This document shows positions 1 to 12,200 of a DNA stretch of 64,000 nt, piece after piece. Numbering within the stretch: position 1 is the stretch's first letter; every line of letters begins with the position of its first letter. Below the pieces are notes generated by a model that was not told where the DNA came from, did no database searches, and worked only from the letters and a program-made list of their open reading frames with translations. Location: assembly GCF_035046485.1 (NCBI RefSeq), contig NC_085138.1, forward strand, positions 61,620,580 through 61,684,579. The letters are read 5' to 3'. This DNA comes from Aedes albopictus. Its lineage: Eukaryota; Arthropoda; Insecta; Diptera; Culicidae. Both the position numbers and the translations under genes were made by a program.

Positions 1-20
1 CTACGAAGATTCCTCTAGAA

Positions 21-1255
21 CAGTGATCCTCAGCTTAACTGTCTTTGCGGCCCAAAATTGAATTCTGATATGAGGTTGCGGGCCGCAAGTTATTCAAGGG
101 TTAATTTTCAACAATTTTCAGGATTCAACACAATCCATTTGTTTGATTTTTTTTTTCAAATATTGAACAGGAGCAAAGAACTAAACAACCTGGTTATCAG
201 GAAATTGTATTTCACTTGAAAAATCCTAAAAATCGTAAGGAAATGAAATCAGATGTTTTAGGACCGTAATATCTAGGTTTTGTTTATTTCAGACTAGTTA
301 CTTAAAAGTCATACTAAAATAAGCAATCGAATTCTTTAAGAATATCATGAATGAACTTACAGCTTATTAGAACTTATAGCGCAGATTTTAAGTGCAGAAT
401 TGTGGAAGTCCTAGACACGAACACGTACATGTTTTTATATTATGTTTTCCAGTTCAGACAAATTTCCGATTTTTTACGGATTTCAGGGTTCTCGGAAACA
501 TTCCGAAAGCTGCCTGGATATACTGTTGTGGAAATCTTTGATGTTTTTTTTTAGTTTTTCTTGCGAAATTCCTTTAGAAGCCAATGAAGAAAATCCTTCA
601 GGCATGATTTTCTTTTTTTATGACAATGTGTAGAAGTATTTGTTGCCGATTTAGAATGGATATTTTAAGAGAAATTCACAAAAGCATTGCTAGGAGATGT
701 TTAAGATCCTTTTAAGAGAAGTTAAAGGAAAAAATTCTGTATTTTCTTTGGAATAGTTTCCTGGTAGAAGTTCTGAAGTTAAAGTACATCGAATACAAGG
801 AAGTTTTTCGCCGATTGAAATAAAATAATAATTATTTTAATTTTACTTTCGGCAATTTGAACAAATTACTAATGACGAGCTCTGCCACAAGTCCAAAATT
901 CATGGCAAAGAATCTGTGAAATTTAGCCTAAACTCATTATTTATGTGGAAAACACCGTTCTTAACAACAGTTATGAATATCTTCGGAACAAAATTCGAAA
1001 AAGTGGTCTTTTAAACTAAAAAGTTAAAGTGAACGTAAATCTTACTTCTTGAGGAAAATCCTCTATGATATTGGTAAAATTTCAGTAGTTAATATTCATT
1101 CTCATGAAAATTTAAAAAATGGTGAAATTTCTGATTTTCATTTTAAAATCTATAAATGGGCCATTTTGTTATACATTTCAAAATCAGTTCGCGGGCCGCA
1201 CCAAACCTGGTCGAGGGCCGCATGCGGCTCGCGAGCTGCAGTTTGGTGACCACTG
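21..1255. mobile_element. hAT-like non-autonomous element
   Basis: The element begins CAGTGATCCTCAGC and ends TTGGTGACCACTG. It is flanked on both sides by the same 8-bp sequence CTCTAGAA (13-20 and 1256-1263), the target duplication length of hAT transposons. GGCCGC-rich patches lie near both ends, and the middle is AT-rich with only short chance ORFs. No transposase remnant was recognised. It is about 1.2 kb, so it is a deletion derivative or a long MITE. Confidence 0.75.
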
Positions 1256-1339
1256 CTCTAGAAATTACTTCAGAGATTGGCCCACGGGTTTTTGTCAACT
1301 AGTATCTTCCAAACAACTAACTAGTAATTCTATAAACAA

Positions 1340-1832
1340 CTTCTTCATAAGTTTCTCCAGGAGTTCTTCCAGGCTTTGCTACAAAATATCCTCCAGGAAT
1401 TTCTTTAGAAATTTGTTTGGAGATTCATTAAAAAAAAATCCAGTATCTTTGTCTGTAATTTCTACACGGATTGCCGCAGATTTTTTTATACGGAAAGAAG
1501 TAATTGCTCAAAGGTTAAATTCAGAAATTCCACAAAGGTCTTCTTAGGAAACCTCTCTTTTCAGGGATTTTATCAGAAACTCCTCCAGGAATCTTTCCTT
1601 CATTTCCTGCAAAAGTTGTCAATGAAAATCTTCTAGGAATTTCTGCAGAGCCATTCCAGGGATTTCCTCCAGGTATCTCTCAGGAATTCTTCCAGGAACT
1701 CTTCCAACGATTACCCCAGCAAGCGCTTTAGAGAATTCTGTTCACGAATCTCTTCAAGAAATAAAAAATATCTTTTAGGAATTCCCAGAGGTATTTCCCT
1801 TACGAATACCTTCAGGTAGCCCTTGAAGAATT
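1340..1832. repeat. degenerate GGAATTCC-type 12-bp repeat array
   Basis: Units resembling TCCAGGAATTTC, TCTTCAGGAATT and the like follow each other, in the orientation opposite to most of the later arrays. The array is interrupted at 1847-2102 by a SINE and resumes for a short distance after it (2120-2166). No gene is visible. Confidence 0.75.
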
Positions 1833-1846
1833 ACTCCAGTATTCTT

Positions 1847-2102
1847 CTTCTTCTTCTTCTTTACGGCACGACGTTTGCATTGGAACTTGGCCTGCCTCTC
1901 TTCAATTTAGTGTTCTTAGAGCACTTCCACAGTTATCAATTTCTCTGCCTGCCATTGCATGAATTGGTACATTGTGTGGCAAATACAATGATACACTATG
2001 TCCAGGGAGTCGAGAAAATTTTCCCGACCGAAACGAGAATCGAACCCGCCGTCTCCGGATTGGCGATCCATAGCCTTAACCACTAGGCTAACTGGAGACC
2101 CC
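1847..2102 (-). mobile_element. tRNA-derived SINE, Feilai-like, with target duplication
   Basis: On the minus strand a tRNA-like head carries an A-box-like TTAGCCTAGTGGTTAAGGC and a B box GGGTTCGATTC, followed by a body (TGGCAGGCAGAGAAATTG, AACTGTGGAAGTGC, GGCAGGCCAAGTTCC) and a (GAA)n tail. It is flanked by the 14-bp duplication ACTCCAGTATTCTT at 1833-1846 and 2103-2116. The body matches the general layout of the abundant Aedes Feilai SINE as I remember it; the exact subfamily was not checked. Confidence 0.85.
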
Positions 2103-2166
2103 ACTCCAGTATTCTTATGAATTAGAATTACCAAAGGAATTCCTATAGAAATCCCAGAAGATACTT

Positions 2167-2321
2167 CCCAGACAACCAGTCATCGTATAAGATGTTGCAT
2201 AAGATGTTAAAGTGGAGGCGATATGCGTACATTTTACATGCGCCTAAATGGAGGCATGCACGCATAAGGCCTCCACTTTATCATCTTATGCAACATCTTA
2301 TACGATGACTGGTTGTCTGGG
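2167..2321. mobile_element. 155-bp palindromic MITE
   Basis: Arms of about 50 bp are almost perfect reverse complements: the left arm starts CCCAGACAACCAGTCATCGT and the right arm ends GACTGGTTGTCTGGG. The short loop is rich in ATGCGTAC/GCATGC. No clear target duplication is seen, so the superfamily is not assigned. It sits between two 12-bp-repeat stretches. Confidence 0.8.
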
Positions 2322-2489
2322 TTCTGACAGAACCGCAGGACCAATTTTAAAAAAGAAACTCTTTTTGAAATTTCATTACTTCATGTTGTATTACCATATT
2401 GCTAATGAATCAGTTTTTCTTAAGTTTTCGTTTTGTTTTCCTAGAGCCTTTCGGAAGCTATCACATAAGGTCGCACTATTTACACTAAG

Positions 2490-5400
2490 GAATCCCCGAA
2501 TGATTTCAGGGAGGAATCTCAGAAGGGATTCCAGAAGGAGCCCTAAAGAAACTCCTGGAGGAATCCATGAAGAAATCTCTGCTGATTCAAGAATCTCTCT
2601 TAGAAAGATCCCTGCAGAAACTCCAGAAGAAATCTTTTATTGAAATTTTCGAAGAATTTCAGAAGATAATCCAGGAATCCCAGGAGGATTCCCCAAATAA
2701 ATTTAAGTAGCAATCCCATGGAAATATCAGCAGCAATCCCCTAAGGAATTCCACTGGGAATTTCTTAAGAAATTCGAGAAGGAAACCCCTAAGGATTTCT
2801 GGGATGCATCAATGAAAAATATCCAGGAAGTATCTCCAGGAATTCCAGGAGAAATCCCTGAGAGAATTTTAGTAGTAATTCCTGAAGGAATTACATCTTT
2901 GAAGGAATTCCAGGAGGAATCCCCGAAGAAATATTGGGAAGAATCACCAAAGGAATTCCAAGAAGGAATCCCGAAGGAATTCCAGGAGATATTCCCGAAG
3001 GAATTTTAGGAGTAATTCTCGAAGGAAGAATCTCCCAGGAGAAACCCCCGAAGCAATTCTAGAAGGAATCTTCGAAAAAACTCTAAGAGGAATCTGTGTA
3101 TTTCAACTAATGCTAATTCTGTACTTGCCAAAAGATTTCCAAAAGGAATCCCCGATAGAATTCCCGGAAAAATTCTCGAAGGAATATAAGGAAGAATCAC
3201 TGAAGGAATTCCAGGAGGAAACCCCGTAGGAAATCTAGGAGGAATCCCCGGATGCATTCGATGAGGAATTCCCGCCCGGAGGAATACGGGGAGGGATCCT
3301 CGAAGCAATTCGATGAAGAATCACCAAAGGAATTCCAAAAAGAAATTCAAGGAGGAATCCCCGACGGAATATCAGGAGGAATCCACAAAGGAATTGTATG
3401 AGGAATCCAGAAAGGAACCCCGCAGGAATTTCAGGAGAAGTTCCCGAAGAACTCTATGAGGAATCCCCGCTGGAATTCCAAGAGAAAATTCTCAAAAGAA
3501 TTCCAGCACGAATCCTAAAGGAATTCCAGCAGTAGTCCAGTAGGAATCCCTAAAAGAATTCCAGAGGGAGTTTCCAAGGGAATTCGAGAAAGAATTCCCA
3601 AAGGAATTCTAGGAGGAATCAACAAAACATATCCAGAGGAATCACCGAAGGAACTCAAAGAAGAAATTCTAGAGGTAATTTTAAAAGGAATCAACCTAAA
3701 GGAAATCCTGAAGTAGTTCTAGAAGGAATCCCCGGAGGAATTTCATGTGGAATCTCTGAAGAAATACGAAGAAGAATCACCAAAGGAATTCCGAAAGAAA
3801 ACTCCGAAGGAAATCCAGAAGAAATCTCCAAAGATATTCCAGGAGTAATTCCCGTAAAAATTCCGAAAGGAATCCGCCACGAAATATCAGGACGAATCTA
3901 CGAAGATATTTCAGGAGGAATTCTCGAAGGAAAACCTCCGGTAGAATTCCAGGGGTAATCCCTGAAGGAATCCCAGGAGAAATCCCGAAGGATTTCTAAG
4001 AGGAATCTCCGAATGAATTATAGGAGGAATCTTCGAATTAATTCCAGGAGAAATCCCCGAAGTAGTTACAGGAGAAATCCCCGCAAGAATCCCTGAAGGA
4101 ATCCTGGGAGGAAACTACGAAGGATTTCCGAGCGGAATATCTGAAGGATTTTCAAGAGACAACCCCGAAGAGTTTTCAAGAGAAATCACCATTGGAAGTC
4201 CAGGAGGAACCCCGAAAGAATTTTAACAGAAATCACCGAAGGATTTTCAGGAGGACTCCTGGGGGAATTCCATGAGGAATCCCTAAAGAAAATCCTGGAG
4301 GAATCTCCGAAAGAATTCTAAGGAATTCCAGGAGGAATTCCGTGAGGTATTTCAAAATTATTCCAGGACCAATCCCCGAAGGAATTCTAAGAGGAACCTC
4401 CAAAGGAGTTCCACGAGAAATCCGTGGAGGAAATCCAGGCGGAATCCACGACGGAATATCAGGAGGAATTCCCAAAAGAATTTCAGGAAGAATTCTCGAG
4501 GAAAGTCTAGGAGGAAACCTCGAAATAAACACTAGGATGAATCCCCGAGGGAATTCCAAGAGGAATTCCTAAAAGAACTGCAGGAGAAATTCCCGATGGA
4601 ATACCAGGAGGAATCCTTGAAAAAAGCCCAGGAGAACCTCTGAAGGAAGTCTAGAAGGAATCTCCAAAGAAATGACAGGAGAAATCCCTGCAGGAATTCC
4701 AGGCAGGGATTTCGAAGGGTTTACAGCGGAATCTCCCAAAGGGAATCTTTGCGGGTAGGGGGAAGGATTTGCAGGAAGTATCCGCTGACGAATTCCTGGA
4801 GGAACTCCAGAAGAAAATCCTGGAGGAGTACTTGTAGAAGCTCCATGAAAGACCCCTCAAGAATATCTTGGAGATATTCCTAATTATAATCCTAAGGAAA
4901 TTATTGATGGAACTCCTACGAGATTCCCTGTAGGAATTCCTGAATGAGCTTCTGGAGAAATCTCTGATGTAACTCCTGGAGGCATCCGTGTGTCCTTCTG
5001 GAAAAATCTCAATCTACAATCTGAAAGAGCGATCCCTGGAAGAACTTCTGGAAGAATCCCTGAAGGAACTTCTCCAGGAATCCTTTAAAGTGAAATATCA
5101 AGAAATCGCATTGCAATTTTGCGTAAAAACTTGAGAGGCATAAATCCGACGAAGGAAGCATCAAACCAAGCTGCATTTGTTTGTCCTAGCTTTGAACACT
5201 TGCAAAAAGAGGCGGCTTTTCCAAATCGAGCGTATTTATTTACGAATTTTTATGATTGGTGCTTTTGAAAACGTGAGTAGAGGTCCAAGTCGGCCATTGT
5301 GGCATTAAGGATATCCTGAAGGAATCTTAGAAGGAACTCTTACATAAGAATCCCTGAATAAACTTCAGGGAGAATCCCTGAATTCTCCTGGATGTGTCCT

Positions 5401-6290
5401 TGGATCCTCCAATAAGATTCTCTGAATGAACTCCTGGAGAGATTTCTGAAGGAACTGCTGTATCCCTGAAACTCTTGGAGGAATCTCTGAAGGACTAATT
5501 TCTTTAAGAACTCCTGTAGGAATTACTAATGGAATTTCGGAAGGAATCCCTGCAGGATCTTCTAGAATTATTTCGAAATACCTCCTGCAGGAATTCCTGA
5601 AGAAATTTCTTACGTAATTCCTGATGGATCTCCAGGAGGCATTTATGAATGCTCCTGAAAGAATCTCTGAAGGGATTTCTGGAAGGATACCTAAGCGAAC
5701 TCCTGTTGAAATAGCTTTGGGAATTTCTGAATGAATTTTTAATGAACACCTGGATGCATTCCTAAATCCTTCTGGAGCTATTGGGGAGACCCCTGACTGA
5801 ATTCCTGAAGAGGTCAATGAAGGAACTTCTAGAGCAATCCTTGAAAGAGCTCCTGTAAGAATCTCTAAAAAAAATTATGAGGCATCTCGAAGAAATTCCT
5901 GGAGGGATGCTAGAAGGAACTCCTGTAAGAACCCTTGATTAAACACCCGGAGCGATTCCTGAAGGATCTCCTTGAGCGATCCCTACAGAACGTCAGGTGA
6001 AATCCCTTGTTTGAATTTTAGAGGAATTTCTGAAGGATCTTCTGGAGGAATCTCTGAGGAAACTCCTGGACTAGTTCCCAAGGAAACTCCTGTAGAAATT
6101 CCTGAAGCAACTTCAGAAGGAGTTCCTGAAGGAACTCTCAGACTAACCTCTGAAGGACCTCCTATGAGAACCTCTGAAGGGAAGCATGTTCTGGATGAAT
6201 CTCTGATGTATCTCTAGGCATCCGTGAAACTTACTAGTAAAATCCCTGAAGATTTTTTTGGAGAAATTCCTGGTGGAAATCTAATGAAAC
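2490..6290. repeat. degenerate GGAATTCC-type 12-bp repeat array (long)
   Basis: Nearly continuous units of the form GGAATTCCAGGA / GGAATCCCCGAA, about 12 bp with 15- and 18-bp variants. The first part (to about 4650) uses the CCCCGAAGGAATT type and the later part the CCTGAAGGAA type. A non-repeat interruption lies at about 5085-5310. Open frames here (for example 4233-4559, 5365-5817) are by-products of unit lengths divisible by three and encode low-complexity IPPGIP or FLEEF peptides. They are not annotated as genes. Confidence 0.8.
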
Positions 6291-6299
6291 ATTGAAAAA

Positions 6300-7080
6300 A
6301 ACGTTCTAAGAGTTTTTCCGACTTTCCCAACCGATTTTCCTCAACAGTGGAAAATTTTGTGGCAAGCAATTTTCATTTTGCTGAGTAAATTTGCTTACGT
6401 TTCACAAGAAAATAGTGTGTCTACGTTGCTTCGTTCCTGAGTTGTGATTTTTTAAACAAACGACTCATATAGCACATCTGGACAATTTCCACAAAATTGG
6501 TCATAACTCGGGAACGGAGAAAACCCACATCGCGAAAATTTTACAGAATATAGCTTATAAAATTACCTTTCAAAAATATTTTTCTTGGGATTTTTTCCGG
6601 GCTTCGAAAATATTTTTTCCGACTTTTCCAGCCGACTTTCCTCAACAGTGGAAAAAATTGTGAAAAACAATTTTTATTTTGTATTTTTTTTAATTGCTGC
6701 GAAAATTTGCTTATGATTTCACAAAAAAAATGTGTCTACGATGCTTTGTTCTTGAGTTATGATTTTTCAAAGTAGGTAGTGTCTGTGGAATATTTTTGTT
6801 TTCCACTGGAGTTTTCCGGAAAATTAAGCGACCTTGATTTTTTCAATTTAGTTTTTGTTCATATAGGGTGACAAAGGGTATCATCGGCAAGTTTGTTCTC
6901 TTCGTCATGGAGGGTTTTTGTGAGCCAAATTGCCTGAAATTTTGGCATATAACTCAGCTTGGTTGGGAAGGATTTGAGGCCAATTCTGAGGTCAACAGGT
7001 TTCAAAAAAAACCCCATGACGAAGAGAACAAAACTGCCGAAAATACATAAGTTCCCCATATATGAACCCTACTTGTACAA
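6300..7080. repeat. AT-rich segment with ~300-bp direct duplication and a hairpin
   Basis: The motif TTTCCTCAACAGTGGAAAA with flanking text occurs at about 6347 and again at about 6647, with similar following sequence (TTTTATTTTG, ATTTGCTTA, TGTGTCTACG), so the unit is a ~300-bp direct repeat. At 6891-7045 GGCAAGTTTGTTCTCTTCGT reappears inverted as ACGAAGAGAACAAAACTGCC, a ~34-bp-arm hairpin. No gene is seen. Confidence 0.6.
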
Positions 7081-7155
7081 AAATCATTCAATTCTGAGAA
7101 CCTTGGTACCTATTTAAACGATAATAAAAAAAAATCCCCAAAAGTATCCTATCAG

Positions 7156-7596
7156 TAGGGACAATGGAAATTCGCGATTTCGCGGAAGCCGCGAAATCCG
7201 CGAAATTTGCCTCTGGCCACGAAGTGTGAGAAATCCCGCGAAATGCCGCGAAAATTGACAAAATTGTGAACATGCCTTATAAATTTCCGTCAATTTCAAC
7301 TTTCTAAACATAAATTAACTGGTATCAATAGTAAGTTATACACGATTCTGTATCGCATACGAGTTTACTGTATATTCAATGTATACTTATTTTCTCATTT
7401 TTCATCAAATTTGTTACTTTTCCGATGAGTTCATGATAAGACCTCTAAAAACCAAGTGAATTATTTATTTGGCATGTATAAATAGAGTTTTCTTCAGCAA
7501 AACGGTCAAAAATATGGGACCGCGACAGTGCCGCGAAATTTACAATAGTAGCCCGCGAAATTTAAGAAATTTTGCCGCGAATTTCCATTGTCCCTA
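7156..7596. mobile_element. hAT-like MITE with 8-bp target duplication
   Basis: Terminal inverted repeats TAGGGACAATGGAAATTCGC (left) and the reverse complement at the right end. The 8-bp duplication CCTATCAG is present at 7148-7155 and 7597-7604. Both ends carry CGCGAAATTTGCCGCGAA-like subterminal repeats, as binding sites of a hAT transposase would. There is no coding capacity. Confidence 0.88.
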
Positions 7597-7609
7597 CCTA
7601 TCAGTTAAG

Positions 7610-9088
7610 GACAGACTTGTTAGAATCCCAAAATGGCCGCCACAATGGCCGACTTTGGGACCTACTCACGATTTCGAGGGCACAAATCTCTTCATAAACA
7701 AAACCAGTGCACCTGGTATTCTTATTTTAAGCTTATTACAAGTGAGCAAGAACACAATAATGAAATTCACTGAGATTTGTGCGTCTGAAGCTCTGATGCA
7801 CTGTTGAAGCGGGATTTCAAGACCTTTGTTGGACACGAATGCCAACTTTTTTGGTAATGTGTCTTTAATAAAATATAATAATAATAATAAAAAGACCTTT
7901 GTCCTTAAACGGCCATCAAAGTTTGTTCCTCTATTAGCCAGGATGGGGACGCATGGTCGTTTTTGCAATAGTGAAAGCACCCTCAAATGCTCGCATTTTT
8001 CTTCGTTACGCATTTCAAGAAACAACCATGCGTCTCCATCACGGGGCAGTCGCTCTTCTAGCTGTATCACATTCATTCATCGCTGTTCGTCTTGAGGCCA
8101 ACCGCCAAGGCACCAAGTGTTTGAGACAAGGGGACGGCATCCTATTTTTTCACTATGGAGTTTGACAGGTTGGATTGTGCCTCCTTACGTGGAGCATAAA
8201 TTTATGCTCCAGCCAAAATATTCACCAACACAGTCGTGAAATTTGAATGTTTACCTTTTTACGAGGGATATCGGTGCAAAACGCTCACATCACATTAGAT
8301 CTAATAAAAGTGTTGATCATAAAAAAGCTGCATTATTTGATAATTTTCAATTTGAGAATGTTGATGTTTAGGTAAAGTTCCTACAGAGAGTGATAATTCT
8401 TTGTGAAAAGTCACACAATACCTTTTTTTGCAAACTTTGTTCGCCAAAGTGCGTTTTTCCTTATTTTCTCCCGCTGCTGTATTGAGTGAATGTTGGTATT
8501 AGTATGCTCTGGTTGCGCATGATAAGCGGCAACAAAATCAGATCACCGTAGCATCCCCGTGGTTTGAGACTCTACCTTTGATATTCAGCCGTAGGTACTT
8601 CGCAGTTAGCCATCAGATCACATCAATTTCTTCCGCGTCAGAAACCACAGCTAACAATCAACGCGTTTCCTTACTTGAATGATAGGCACCACCATCATCC
8701 GACAGTGCTGGATGGCTGGGAGAAAACACACATCAAAAGCCACAAGAACCTGTCGTCGTCGTCGAAACTATGTTGCCGCCACCGACCGTTATTCTTGTTC
8801 TCTCATGGTATATGGGTGAAGTAATTAGTTTGTGTCATCCCCTGTCGGGCAATACACCGCACCGATTGCATCCCATTTTGTACACATAAGAAGAACACAT
8901 GTTTTTAGCTTTGTAGCCTTAACCGTATCACCTCCACAACCACACAACTTTCCCGACTACCACCTACAACCGACGACACGCAGGATGCATGATTGTTACT
9001 ACAGGATGATGTAGCTGACTGAGCTGGACGGTGGTGGCCGTCGCGTCGTCGTGGTCGTCGGTGTAGTGCCGTGCCATATCAATCTTAC
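7610..9088. other. intron or gene-flanking sequence, no gene seen
   Basis: 7610-8160 looks like interspersed-repeat sequence, with a small (AAT)n run near 7875. 8200-9088 appears unique, moderately GC-rich in places and without a convincing exon. Short ORFs here overlap on both strands without protein-like composition. The missing next furin exon was looked for here on the minus strand and not found. Confidence 0.5.
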
Positions 9089-9207
9089 CTAATAGACGGC
9101 CTTCGTTGTGAATCTCCAGCTGCCAGGTCCCGTGCGGTGCTTCGCCCCATGTGTGCACCGACATGAAAGGCCACTGATTGAAACCGGAACGAGATAAATC
9201 ATGGGAT
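9089..9207 (-). CDS. furin exon: P domain distal part, last exon seen
   Basis: 119 nt encoding [20 protein letters not shown], then [19 protein letters not shown] and one base of the next codon. The donor gtaaga starts at 9088. The acceptor is gccag directly behind a (CT)n tract, which is the (GA)n microsatellite on the plus strand. The next exon, expected to continue the P domain strand before the Cys-rich or Ser/Thr-rich region, was not recognised between 1 and 9088 and is probably beyond the left end. Confidence 0.9.
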
Positions 9208-9210
9208 CTG

Positions 9211-9244
<34 letters not shown>

Positions 9245-12200
9245 AGAAAGCCGTTAGTTAGATTGAATCATATAGGAACAGTGGAGCAGTTACAACAAAA
9301 ATGATCATAACATTTTTTATATATTTTTTATTCGACTCATATTTTGCATAAGTGTGCTCGTGCCCAAAACAGACAATTTGCATCATCAGCTTACCGTTTT
9401 GACTCCAGCCTTGCTTTTGAGAAGAGCTTAAACAAAATTCCTTCAAAATAAAAAAAAATGCGTAGAAATAAATTGCCTGATTAATTTTGTGCCTTCGGCA
9501 ATGTTTAGTGAAATCATTCACATTGGCTAAGTGAAAATATTTATAGGGTATTGGTTCCCTTATTAAGCATTAGGCTCCCATTTTCATCCTACATAGAGTA
9601 TTGAAGAGTTGTTCGTTTTGTTTCTTATTTTTGTTTGTTAGAAGTGAGCACGCATGAAAACAAAAGGAACGGAATCAATCTGTGCCGTAATCGCTCGTAT
9701 TCTAATATGGTGAATTTGGGAGCGGGAGATTACTCATGGCACTCAAACCCTATACACTGTTAAACATTTTTTTTTCAAGAATAAAACTTAAAAATATCAT
9801 TTTTTAAACTGTTTTTTTTTTTTAAATGCTGGTGCGAAAAACTAATGTAGTATAGTGCACTGTGAGTTATGATATAGAATTAATGGACAAAAAAGTTATA
9901 ATTAAAAAAAATCACTAGTCAACTTAAAAAATTTAATAAATAAATGAAAAATGAAAACAAAATCCCTAATCAAGAAATAAATTTATTCAATTTCAAAGTA
10001 AGTGAAAAGAAGATAATTTTTCAATGTCTTGGTTTCTAATGAAATTTTATCGTTTATATAGGAATAGGGGAAGTCTCACACAGCTTTGGTTTGTTTGTAT
10101 TTTTGTGGTTTCTGTAGTAGCTTGTGATTTTTTTAAGATGTTTGTAGTGTTTTTTTTTTCACTGTTTCTTTTTCTAATTTTGTTTCTTCGTGATATACTC
10201 TGGAATTCTCTGGACAAATTCCAAATAGGTCATAAACCAAGACAACTAGACATAAAAATGTCAAAGAATTGTGAGCTGTGAGAAAACTACGAATTCGGCT
10301 TACGACGTCATGCTTTGTTAATGTTAACTATGCGGGGAATCAAATCAAGGTGCATAACATGCTCATGTTCCCCAATTCCTCAATTTTTAGCGGTTTTTAA
10401 TAGAACTTTATGTGGTTTTAGAAGCGGAAATGACTTTACAGCATTGACATTCCGAAAATTGCGCTTAAATATACTGCGGATTAACCACACGAATGATTAT
10501 CAAGTTTGTTTTCGCATGTTTCCTAAATGCGATATTTTTTTTGTATATGGGGAAACAGGCATTGACGAATTTCGTTCCAAATCGTATTCGGAGTTGGCAG
10601 CACCGTCTCAGATTACAATGAAACTTTCTGGGTGTGTAGACCAAGTTTAGACAAGCTACTTTGCATACTTAGGGTCTGTGTCAATTGGCGAATTAAAATT
10701 AATTCTCACTTAAACTTGACAGTTCGATAATTATTTCCTTAGGAGAACTGTCAACACTTAAGAACTGTCAAATTTAAGTAAAAATTCGCCAATTGACACA
10801 GACCCTTAGTTTCTCCAAAATTTATCTAGACTGACTTTTGAATTGGTGGTAATTTGTACACCACTTTTACGTCTCAACTGATGTGCAGTGAAAATGATGT
10901 GATATCACAAGAATGTTTTTGCTGTGTGTCCAATGTCCATATGGAATTCCATAAAAAAAACTCCAGAAGAAATTCCTTAAAATGATCCTGAAGAAATTCT
11001 CTAATAAACTCCTGGAGAATTTCCAGAGAACATATTGGAAAATTTACGAATGAACTTCCGGAGGAATTCCAGAAGGATATGCAGGAGAGAAATTCCCGGA
11101 GGTATTCTAGGAGGATCCTCAAATCAGTCCCGAAAAGAGCTTCTGGGGGAATCTCGGAAGAAGTTCTTAAAGGAATCCCAGAAAGAGTTGCCAGAGGAAT
11201 CACGGAATTCCCAATGGAAACTCGCGAAAAAATATGAGAGGAATCCAGGAAGGAGTTGCTGAAGGAACCCTATAAACATTTCTTTATAAAACCCCTTGAA
11301 AAAGAACCTGGAAGGAGTTCCCAAAGAAATGATGGAAGGAGTTTCCGAGGAATTCAAGAAGGAGTTGCTGGTGGAATCCCGGAAAAGATTCTTGAAGTAA
11401 TCCTGGAAGGAGCTCCCGGAGGAATTTCCACAAGAATCGTGGAGGGAGCTCTTGAAAGAATTCCGGACATAACTACTGGAAAAATCCCGGCATTCGTTCC
11501 TGGTTAAGTCCTAGAAAAAGTTCTTGGGGGATGCCTGGAAGGTTTTCTAAGATGAATCTCAGAAATAATTCCTGAAGAAATTCAAGAATAAACTGCTGTA
11601 GAAACCTCGCATGGAACTCCTGGAGGAGTGCTGGTGGAATCCGGTAAGGAATCCTAGCAAATTCGGATGGAGTTCCTGAAGGAATTCCATGAAGAATACC
11701 TGAAGCAGTCCTGGTAAGAACTTCTGGAGGAATCCCGAAAAAAATCACGGGTGAAACTGCTGGAATGATCCCAGCAGAAATCTCCAGGATCTATGAGAGG
11801 AACCCGGAGAAAAAACAGGATTCCTAAAAGAAACTTCTGCAGGAATCCCAGAAGAAATTCCTAGAGATATCCCGGAAGGAGACTCGGGAGGACTTCCTGG
11901 GGAAATTACAGATGGAACATGTTAAGAAATCTCTGAAGAAGTTGTTGGAATAATCCCAGAAGGTACTTCCGAAGGATAAATCACCGGGAGCATATGATGA
12001 AAAACTCCTAGGCAATCCCACTTTTTCAGCCTGCGACCCACTTTCGAATATTCTAGAATTTAACGACCAACTAGCATGTATTTTTATAACAAATGTAATT
12101 TTGAAAAATTTCGACTGACTTTTTAAATAAATATATTTTATCGAATGAAAGCGAATTAATCTGAGTGAATATGAAAAATACGACAAGTTATCAGCGCCAA

